A DNA stretch of 21,181 bases, taken from Flavobacterium sp. Lineage in GTDB: Bacteria > Bacteroidota > Bacteroidia > Flavobacteriales > Flavobacteriaceae. A program made the position numbers and the translations under genes. Positions 16,001 through 21,181 of this stretch are shown one piece after another. The stretch's first letter is position 1; every line of letters starts with the position of its first letter. The notes under the pieces were generated by a model. It was not told the origin of the DNA and did no database searches. It saw only the letters and a program-made list of their open reading frames with translations. Location: NCBI GenBank assembly GCA_030682755.1, contig JAUXNR010000619.1:1-21181 (forward strand). The letters run 5' to 3'.

Positions 16001-18959
16001 CTGTTGATTCTCCTTTACAAATACTCACCGCACTTTCACTTAATGAAACAGGTGGAGCCGGTGTTACCGTAGCAGTTACAGGCGTAACTAACGACTTACA
16101 GATATTGGTAAACCGCCAATTATAAGCATAGATAAAAAAAGTATTGTCATAGCCATTTCCTGTTAAGGAAGCAACACTTGAAGCATAAGGATAAGAAGCA
16201 TTTTCAACATTAACTAACAAACCGGATGCCGGCATAACATCCACATACAATAAATAATTTCCGGGAGTCAAATCAACTCCAATTGGAATAAGCTGTGGCG
16301 TTGCACCTCCCGCAACACTGGTTACAAAAGGAATGGTAGCTACTAAAACATTAAAAGAGGTTCGCAACATTAAAACGCCACTTTGCCCCGATACATTAGG
16401 GTAAATTTCAACAGACTGAAAATTTGTTGCCGATGAAACTGAAAAGGAAACAAAAGTCTCAACCGCCAAAATACCTTGTGCCCCTCCCTGAATAATTGGA
16501 GATAAAGGCCCAACAGTCACTAGGCCACCCGGGGCTTTTGATTGAGCATAAAAAGTTGTAGTGGCAAACAATGTTGGAGTTGTAAACGTTTCACCGGTTC
16601 CCAAAAGCGTATCTGCTGATGGTTCTGCAAACCATTCAATTACAGAACCCGGATTTGACACCACAGAAAGCATCGTTGTGCCTCCTCCACATAAAGTGCC
16701 TCCACTGCTTGACAACAAAGCCGGAGCAGAACAATCCGTACTAAACGACTGCACCAAACTCCATATACTCTTATCCGAAGGACCACAACTACCTCGCACC
16801 CAAACGAAATATAAAGTTGCTGAAGTCAAACCGGAAATAAAAGTACTAGTAACACCGGCTCCAACACTACCGGTTGGTGTTGCTCCAACGCCGGGCATCG
16901 TATTATTTGTGCTTATATAATAATCATATCCGGCTGACGGCTCAGGCTCTGAAGCCTCCCATGATAAAGTTGCCGTTGTTTCACCAATACCGGCAATATT
17001 CAAGTTAGTAGGTTCAAAACAGGTGGGCGATATGATTACACTCACATCATCCAACAATATTTTACTTTGCACTGCAAAACTATACGATTGAAATCCAATA
17101 GAATAAACCCCACTAATAACAGGAGTAAAATCAACAAATTGTGACTGATAAACTGTGTTGATCAAATTAGGAAGATCCAACAAAGTAACATTCATATTCC
17201 CTGCAGAGGGTCCTGAACCCATTCGAATCCTTAAATTCTCAGCATATAAACCTGCACTTTGAGTAGCATAATTAAATCTTAAACGATAAGTTATACCGGC
17301 AGTAAATTGCAATCCGGGCAGAAAAAACCAATCGTTGGAATCTACCGGACCCGAAGTATTCAATTGAAACGAATTAGGCAATGAAACCGCAAGATTGTTT
17401 ACGGCTTGCCATTGAACACTATCCACATTCTCGTCAGCAACCGTAAAACAAACGGGGGCTGACACAATTGGTGTAGGATCAAAATTATGAAAATAGGGTA
17501 TGGTAAAATAACCACATAATTTAGTAACAGAAGTAGTCACACTATTAAAATTACATGTTAAACCAATAGCTCTAACCCTAAAATAATAGGTCCGCACCGG
17601 TTCAAGACCGTCAATTATAATTGAAGTTGCACCTCCTGTTGACAAACCTGTATAACCGGGAACCAATGCCGTAAAAGTAGCAGTATACGAAACATCAATA
17701 ACATAATCAGAAGCTGTAGCTACCGGATTCCAACTGGCAGTAAATTCATTACCTCCTATAGCTGAAGCAATCGGACTTAGTGGTGCAGCAATACAGGTCG
17801 TTCTGGACGCAGTAATCATATTCCCCAAATTATAAAAAGGGGCTCCCAAACAATTTGAATTATAAGGAATAACCCAATAGTAATAAGTGGTATTCGGCGT
17901 TAAACCAGTTTGTGTAAATGTAGTAGCAGCGGAAATCCCGATAACAGTATAAGTGCCTGATATAATATTGTTTACGGCATAAAACGTTCGATTGGGAATA
18001 TCTGAAGCCGTAGGAGGAACATTTACGGCACTTCGTAGGATCAAATAATTGGTAGGTGCCGGACTTGCTGCAGTAAAACTATTGCCAACAAAAGAACTGG
18101 CAGTAACATTTGAATTGCCAATAACCAAATTAGAAGGCATACCCGTTGGTGTAATGCAAGGTGGCGGTGGCGTAAACGTATATAATAAACCCAAATCCGG
18201 ATACTCTGTCAAACTGGTTCGAACAGAACTCGAATTTGCGGTACCATTTAAAGTTTTAGTGTACCAAGGATTATTGTTGTTTAATCCGTTTTGCAACCTG
18301 TTCTTTATATTTCCTTGCAAAAAAGTATTATTCTCTCCACGAATCCCAACTTGAGCACTATATGCCGAATCACCTTCAGGGTTACAAGCACCATAGGAAA
18401 ACTCAATACTGTTTGAAGTTTCTAACAATCGGATTTGAAAATTGAAATTACCTGCAACTGCAGCCCTCCTCGCATTTGTCCACTGCACAACAAAAACCCG
18501 ATTGGGTGCAGTACCTAAGGTTGCATAAACAATGGGATCGGTAGTACTAAGCAAATCCAAACCCAAGGCACTAATTGTCCCGCCTCCTATAAAAATAGCC
18601 GTATTAGACAAAGGATTAAGAGCGGTTGGGGCAATTTGATTAGAAAAAGAAATAAAACCATTGGGATGAACAAAACACTGATTGTGATTCACTCCATCAT
18701 AAAAAAATGTAAAGTCAATGGGTGCAATATAAGCATTTCCGGCTATATGATTATCCCAAGGAGCTTCATAAGCTGTAACGGTGCCGGTAGTCAAAGGAGT
18801 ATAGGTGCTGATAGCTTCACTAAAACTATAGGTTGCTACCTGAGCTGAAGCTGTTTGTATCACAAATAACACAACCAACCCTAAAAAAATCCTGAAATTC
18901 AGAATACGTTTAAAGGCACTACTTTGGCTAATGCGAAATATAAAAAACTCTTTCTTCAT
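13071..18959 (-). CDS. T9SS type C cargo, multidomain surface protein (1962 aa)
   Basis: Complete gene. I choose the ATG at 18959 (MKKEFFIFR); an in-frame GTG at 18971 would add only four residues. The signal peptide is residues 1-40, ending TASAQ. Approximate modules: shared N-terminal beta module 41-265; FN3-like 265-392, similar to one in the leftmost protein; FN3 386-482; jelly-roll (cleaved-adhesin/MAM-like, ending ILLDDVSV) 482-647; FN3 647-743; Ig-like (Ig_7 type) 742-812; an unassigned beta module 815-967; PKD-like 970-1053; second jelly-roll 1060-1257 (ending AIDNVLITGN); Ig-like modules to 1411; then the T9SS type C region 1411-1962 with WSSPV, FTGVPNNG, GNPYPSA, RGFDGK, QGRALPF and the tail LFDVRGRLL...VLLVRV...RRVVF. 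No catalytic domain is seen; inferred to be a surface or secreted binding protein. Clearly paralogous to the 1765-aa gene downstream. I find no strong promoter upstream and no terminator downstream. Confidence 0.95.
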   Translation of the reverse strand: MKKEFFIFRISQSSAFKRILNFRIFLGLVVLFVIQTASAQVATYSFSEAISTYTPLTTGTVTAYEAPWDNHIAGNAYIAPIDFTFFYDGVNHNQCFVHPNGFISFSNQIAPTALNPLSNTAIFIGGGTISALGLDLLSTTDPIVYATLGTAPNRVFVVQWTNARRAAVAGNFNFQIRLLETSNSIEFSYGACNPEGDSAYSAQVGIRGENNTFLQGNIKNRLQNGLNNNNPWYTKTLNGTANSSSVRTSLTEYPDLGLLYTFTPPPPCITPTGMPSNLVIGNSNVTASSFVGNSFTAASPAPTNYLILRSAVNVPPTASDIPNRTFYAVNNIISGTYTVIGISAATTFTQTGLTPNTTYYYWVIPYNSNCLGAPFYNLGNMITASRTTCIAAPLSPIASAIGGNEFTASWNPVATASDYVIDVSYTATFTALVPGYTGLSTGGATSIIIDGLEPVRTYYFRVRAIGLTCNFNSVTTSVTKLCGYFTIPYFHNFDPTPIVSAPVCFTVADENVDSVQWQAVNNLAVSLPNSFQLNTSGPVDSNDWFFLPGLQFTAGITYRLRFNYATQSAGLYAENLRIRMGSGPSAGNMNVTLLDLPNLINTVYQSQFVDFTPVISGVYSIGFQSYSFAVQSKILLDDVSVIISPTCFEPTNLNIAGIGETTATLSWEASEPEPSAGYDYYISTNNTMPGVGATPTGSVGAGVTSTFISGLTSATLYFVWVRGSCGPSDKSIWSLVQSFSTDCSAPALLSSSGGTLCGGGTTMLSVVSNPGSVIEWFAEPSADTLLGTGETFTTPTLFATTTFYAQSKAPGGLVTVGPLSPIIQGGAQGILAVETFVSFSVSSATNFQSVEIYPNVSGQSGVLMLRTSFNVLVATIPFVTSVAGGATPQLIPIGVDLTPGNYLLYVDVMPASGLLVNVENASYPYASSVASLTGNGYDNTFFIYAYNWRFTNICKSLVTPVTATVTPAPPVSLSESAVSICKGESTGLVTVTGFNNYDSFSWSPALGVSGTIDAGFTFTPDVSTVYELTLTQTSGSFCTTVVSYNVTVRSEPPAISIVPANPTICESETLMLNASLAAATPAIIFSENFNGLTNNWVTTNLSTGGNVAAAAWTLRNSVYNYTSTFWNPSFSSNDASRFYLTNSDAQGPPGTNKTRTYLESPSFSLVGYTTASLSFWHYLRFVPGNRAQVEYSLDNGVTWVVLQSYNSNQGGLVAFVNANLNMNSLVGNSNVKIRFYYFADWDYCWAIDNVLITGNLALEVSWAPETDLYFDAEGTEPYILGTPAAIVYAKPGVTTVYTGTALGANGCFTSNSTTITVLPLPELGTVTVNQTLCGDDEPEAITLSGFSGTIIRWEYADDLAFTENVMPLAITASQLLPTDIGSFLGDRYFRAVLQAGSCPSVGSTPVLISRPVSVWNGTDWLPEPPDASRTVVFDFVGNYTLTANMEACSVQVVSGNVTVNSNITLWVKNEVNVSLGSSLTFQNLSSLLQESDVANTGVITYRRTSQPMFKSDYTYWSSPVTGQDIRPFSPLTNIIRYYYYNALVDNWHQLFLGTDPSPSHIMIPARGYIVRGPENFTNVTQTPFEGVFTGVPNNGLYTHPVDATGTSDWNLLGNPYPSALDIHAFLLDPLNEVTLDATVYLWTHNTPYTSGQYAPSDYATYNFTGATMTGFGTPVPGPNSTVPDRYIASGQGFFIGALQSGVATFRNTMRVAGNNSTFFRTSSYSEQTTAADAITSLERHRFWLHLTNPSTNAFKQALVGYVEGATNGLDRGFDGKTASGANGLNIYTFAENTRLGTQGRALPFADSDVIPLGYVSSVAGMYQIGLSHFDGLFENQAIYLEDLQLQLIHDLKAGPYTFSSPTGTHDNRFVVRFTNQTLGVGDAVVLTNSVWVYKEATSLHISSAATSLSSVQLFDVRGRLLATKTGLNGLTASFDSLELASQVLLVRVTTSDGVVVLRRVVF

Positions 18960-19279
18960 TTGATTATACACTTTGTCATTTGACGCTCTAACTGTGCTTC
19001 TTTGAATTAGAAAAAATAGTTAAAAAGCCTATAAAAATACATCAAATCCCATAAAATTTTCACAAGTCCTTTAGTATTTTACATTTATCGACAAATGACA
19101 TTTTTAACCGATGATTAACGCTTTGAATTAGCAATTATTCTTACTATTCAAAAAATATCTGTTGCCGATAAAAAAAGTAATGGTTACATTTTAAACAAAC
19201 ACAACAAATAAACACCTCGATTACTTAAAAATCATATTGACAATAAAAGCATTAAATGCCATTTCTTTATTTCAATAGT
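18960..19279. other. Upstream region of the 1962-aa gene
   Basis: About 320 bases of AT-rich spacer between the terminator of the 112-aa gene and the start of the 1962-aa gene. It has no gene and no clean TTTG / TAnnTTTG pair. It does contain an 11-bp exact direct repeat CTTTGAATTAG (19000-19010 and 19121-19131) and an inverted pair GTCATTTG / CAAATGAC (18975-18982 and 19092-19099), so each half has a similar set of short words. Because a strong terminator precedes it, a promoter for the 1962-aa gene is expected here but not identified. Confidence 0.5.
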
Positions 19280-19306
19280 AAAAAAAAACTCTTTCCGAAG
19301 AAAGAG
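19280..19306 (-). terminator. UUCG-capped rho-independent terminator of the 112-aa gene
   Basis: On the minus strand CTCTTTC (19306-19300), loop TTCG, GAAAGAG (19295-19289) forms a perfect 7-bp stem. It is closed by C(UUCG)G, an exceptionally stable tetraloop, and followed by nine T. It begins 24 nt after the TAA of the 112-aa gene and should separate it from the 1962-aa gene. Confidence 0.92.
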
Positions 19307-19330
19307 CTCAATAGCAAGTATACTTTAGAC

Positions 19331-19669
19331 TTATGCCATTCCGTTGAAATGACTGTCAGCTTTTTTCAATAAAGAACGAATTAATAATGTTTTAGTAGAA
19401 AACCCTGATTGTAAATACTGTTCTTTTTTTGAAGGCAATTTTACAGTTTGGATAGAAACACCTTTAATGGAAACTGCTGCACCGGAAAACCATGAAGTCA
19501 ATTCTAAACCCGTAACTGTTTCGTTAGAAGTTTGCAATAAAATAGCCGCTTCTGTTTCAGTAACAAGTGTCATTACTTCAGCTTTAGTTTCTTGAGCAAA
19601 ACTTGATACTGATGCCATAACCGTTAAAACGATGCTTAAAAAAAATGACTTGTTTACTACTGCTTTCAT
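19331..19669 (-). CDS. Small secreted protein of unknown function (112 aa)
   Basis: ATG at 19669, TAA at 19331-19333. Residues 1-26 form a clear signal peptide (MKAVVNKSFF then a hydrophobic core and SSFAQ), so the mature product is about 86 residues, starting ETKAEVM. There is no lipobox cysteine, no cysteine at all in the mature part, no second membrane segment and no T9SS tail, so it is probably periplasmic or released. The mature part contains TSNETVTGLELTSW, a hydrophobic SGAAVSIKGVSIQTVKL stretch and a basic C-terminal region with LLIRSLLKKADSHF. I do not recognise a family. It is a monocistronic unit: a terminator of the upstream gene lies before it and its own terminator after it. A direct-repeat pair about 120-175 bp upstream suggests it may be specifically regulated. 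Confidence 0.85.
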   Translation of the reverse strand: MKAVVNKSFFLSIVLTVMASVSSFAQETKAEVMTLVTETEAAILLQTSNETVTGLELTSWFSGAAVSIKGVSIQTVKLPSKKEQYLQSGFSTKTLLIRSLLKKADSHFNGMA

Positions 19670-19706
19670 AATTTTGTTTCTGATTTCTGATGTAAAACTA
19701 GAGCAC

Positions 19707-19737
19707 CAAACAAGGGATTCAACATTTTTTCGTCAAA
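19707..19737 (-). promoter_or_regulatory. Possible weak promoter of the 112-aa gene
   Basis: On the minus strand TTTG (19737-19734), 19 bases, then CTTGTTTG (19714-19707). The second box keeps the TTTG half of TAnnTTTG but lacks the leading TA. The position would give a leader of about 30 nt. The spacing is right but the match is partial. Confidence 0.28.
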
Positions 19738-19788
19738 CTGTTATAAAACTCGTTAAAGTAACCACTGCTTTTTTTTAAAGGGTATTAT

Positions 19789-19842
19789 TGTGCATTTCAT
19801 CGATAACCAACATGAAAACTGCCGTGTGCATTTTATCGATAA
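19789..19842. repeat. 18-bp direct repeat, possible regulator sites
   Basis: TGTGCATTTCATCGATAA (19789-19806) and TGTGCATTTTATCGATAA (19825-19842) differ at one base and are 36 bp apart. Each ends in an ATCGAT core, and in the second copy TTATCGATAA is a perfect palindrome. They lie 120-173 bp upstream of the 112-aa start and outside any gene. Paired, near-identical sites at this spacing suggest binding by a transcription factor, whose identity is unknown. Confidence 0.5.
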
Positions 19843-19879
19843 TATGGTATATAATAACGGATTTCAAAGGGTCAAACAT

Positions 19880-19915
19880 AAAAAAACAGCCCTTCAAAAA
19901 CTGAAGGACTGTTTT
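19880..19915 (-). terminator. Rho-independent terminator of the rightmost T9SS cargo gene
   Basis: On the minus strand AAAACAG-T-CCTTCA, loop GTTTT, TGAAGG-G-CTGTTTT forms a 13-bp stem with a single mismatch and continues into a run of seven T. It starts 24 nt after the TAA of the gene at 19939. With only four T on the plus strand it is a terminator mainly for leftward transcription. Confidence 0.93.
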
Positions 19916-19938
19916 AAACAAATAACAAGTATTTTAGT

Positions 19939-21181
19939 TTACCACAAAACTTTTTGAGTGAATGACCCTGAAGTTGTAGTTCCTTTTACAATAACCATTT
20001 GGTTAGATAACATCCCTAAAGAAAGTGACGTTTCAGTTGTATTCAAATTATTTCTGAAAGCAATAACTCTACCACTCAAATCATAAACAGTTACAGAAAT
20101 CAAATCAGCATCTGCTGCTTTAATATTCAACTCTTGGTTGTTTTTATAAACCAATACATTTTGAGCTATTGGATTCACAACACTTAATGTTGTTTGATAA
20201 ATCAATTCAAATCGACTATTGAAAACGCCAGCTGCAGAAGTAAATTCATAAGGACTGACCTTTAAATTATGCTCTGTTCCCGTAACGTTATCTTTAATAT
20301 ATATAGCTTGTGTTGCATCTTCAAACAAACCATCAACCTGATCAATAGCAATAGCATACAATCCGGCCTGAGTGGTTTTAAATCCTAACGGCACAACATC
20401 AGCTGCTGAGAATGGCAAACTTCTACCTTGAATTGCAAATTCTTGTCCGTTAATCAGAGAGGTAAAAGCATTTTGACTGTCATTGATATATTTCCCATCA
20501 ATTCCGGCATCTACACCTTCTGTTGCATTGGGTACGTATCCAACTAATAATTGACCAAAAACATTATCTTCTGTGGTCACTTTTAACCAAATTCTACTTT
20601 TTTGAGCAGATTCAGAAAGTGAAGAAGGGGCAACTCTTAAAAACTGATTGTCATGATTGGACACACGCATTGCATTGGTAAAATTAATAGCAGTAGAAGT
20701 AGATTTTACAATAAAACCTTGCCCTACTTGGAGTATTCCATTCGGTGCAATTGAACTTCCGCCTCCGCCATTGGCTAAACCTCCCATTCCGGGTGTAAAA
20801 GTGGCATATGAAGTATTTGCCGCATTGTTAGTTTTACGCCAAAAATAAAATGCTTCTCCAGCCTCCAATGTGTTAACTGCTAAAAATTCTTCAACATCAA
20901 TTGGTGATGGATATGGATTTCCAACTGCGTTATAAGTGCCATTAGCAACCGTAACAGAATAATTTCCATTATTTGGAACACCTGTAAACGTACCTTCCCA
21001 ACTTCCCGGAGTGGTATCTGAAAAATTATTAGGCATACGGATTAAATAACCCGTTGCTGCAGCAAAACTTGTTGTTGACGGTGTTACAGCATTATAGAGA
21101 TTGGTTGCAGAATTATACACATAAAAACGATTTGCTACGGTCAATGGTGAAAAAGCCAATAAATTTTGACCTGCTACAGGT
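19939..21181 (-). CDS. T9SS type C cargo protein, C-terminal 413 residues only
   Basis: The frame is open from the right edge (PVAGQNLLAFSP) to TAA at 19939-19941, so the start is outside the window; the TTG at 21159 is internal. The visible part is the T9SS type C region: a fragment of the WSSPV-type block, FTGVPNNG, GNPYPSP, FYFWRKTN, QVGQGFIV, NAMRVSNHDNQF, RIWLKV, GIDGKY, QGRSLPF, VPLGFKT and the tail VYDLSGRVIAFRNN...MVIVKG...QKVLW. The tail targets the protein through the type IX translocon across the outer membrane. It has the FWRKTN form that I associate with most flavobacterial members, while the two complete paralogues in the window have LWTHN, so it belongs to a different branch. 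Its N-terminal functional domain cannot be seen, so its activity is unknown. Confidence 0.93.
   Translation of the reverse strand, partial: PVAGQNLLAFSPLTVANRFYVYNSATNLYNAVTPSTTSFAAATGYLIRMPNNFSDTTPGSWEGTFTGVPNNGNYSVTVANGTYNAVGNPYPSPIDVEEFLAVNTLEAGEAFYFWRKTNNAANTSYATFTPGMGGLANGGGGSSIAPNGILQVGQGFIVKSTSTAINFTNAMRVSNHDNQFLRVAPSSLSESAQKSRIWLKVTTEDNVFGQLLVGYVPNATEGVDAGIDGKYINDSQNAFTSLINGQEFAIQGRSLPFSAADVVPLGFKTTQAGLYAIAIDQVDGLFEDATQAIYIKDNVTGTEHNLKVSPYEFTSAAGVFNSRFELIYQTTLSVVNPIAQNVLVYKNNQELNIKAADADLISVTVYDLSGRVIAFRNNLNTTETSLSLGMLSNQMVIVKGTTTSGSFTQKVLW

Noticed and set aside
14217..18848. Plus-strand open frames of 60-120 codons opposite the 1962-aa gene (for example 16561-16920, 18049-18354, 14217-14489)
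   Set aside because: They lie wholly antisense to a gene with clear domains, lack signal peptides or known motifs, and their composition is that expected from reading the complement of Thr/Ser/Val-rich codons.
18959..18971. GTG start at 18971 for the 1962-aa gene
   Set aside because: The ATG four codons downstream gives a normal signal peptide starting MKKEFF. Neither has an SD, and ATG is the more likely start.
19789..19842. Direct repeats as a CRISPR array or integrase attachment sites
   Set aside because: There are only two copies with an 18-bp spacer, no cas or integrase gene and no inserted element between them.
21157..21159. TTG at 21159 as the start of the rightmost gene
   Set aside because: The frame continues upstream as PVAGQNLL, which matches the same block in the paralogues, so the TTG is internal and the gene is cut by the window edge.

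Overview
The window looks like chromosomal DNA from a Bacteroidota, most likely Flavobacteriia (Flavobacterium-like). It is AT-rich, the intergenic DNA is very AT-rich, one promoter fits the flavobacterial TTTG / TAnnTTTG pattern, and the proteins are giant secreted mosaics whose C-terminal regions match the type IX secretion (T9SS) cargo pattern I know from flavobacteria as 'sorting signal type C'. No rRNA, tRNA, CRISPR array, transposase or phage gene is visible.

All five genes lie on the minus strand. In order of transcription (right to left): (1) the 3' part of a large T9SS cargo protein running off the right edge (19939-21181), closed by a strong rho-independent terminator; (2) a 112-aa secreted orphan (19331-19669), preceded by an 18-bp direct repeat and followed by a UUCG-capped terminator; (3) a 1962-aa mosaic surface protein (13071-18959); (4) a 1765-aa paralogue (7356-12653) with the one convincing promoter, a long leader and an SD-like ribosome binding site; (5) the first 2327 codons of a third mosaic protein running off the left edge (1-6982). 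Protein 5 lacks its C-terminus here, so its sorting signal cannot be seen.

Proteins 3, 4 and 5 share one design: a long signal peptide ending at Gln, a mature start V-[AS]-[TS]-Y, a common N-terminal beta-rich module of about 230 residues, then fibronectin-III-like, jelly-roll (cleaved-adhesin/MAM-like, 'choice-of-anchor J') and Ig/PKD-like modules, many bracketed by cysteines. Proteins 3 and 4 also share their last ~540 residues and look like tandem duplicates. Protein 5 adds an IPT/TIG domain, a BIG2-like domain, an internal second copy of the N-terminal module, a proprotein-convertase P-domain and a MopE-type metal-binding motif. No catalytic domain is recognisable in any of them. The simplest reading is an array of secreted or cell-surface adhesins or binding proteins, diversified by duplication and module shuffling, with separate transcription signals at least for the orphan and for protein 4. 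No secretion-machinery gene and no PorP/SprF-like partner is present in the window.
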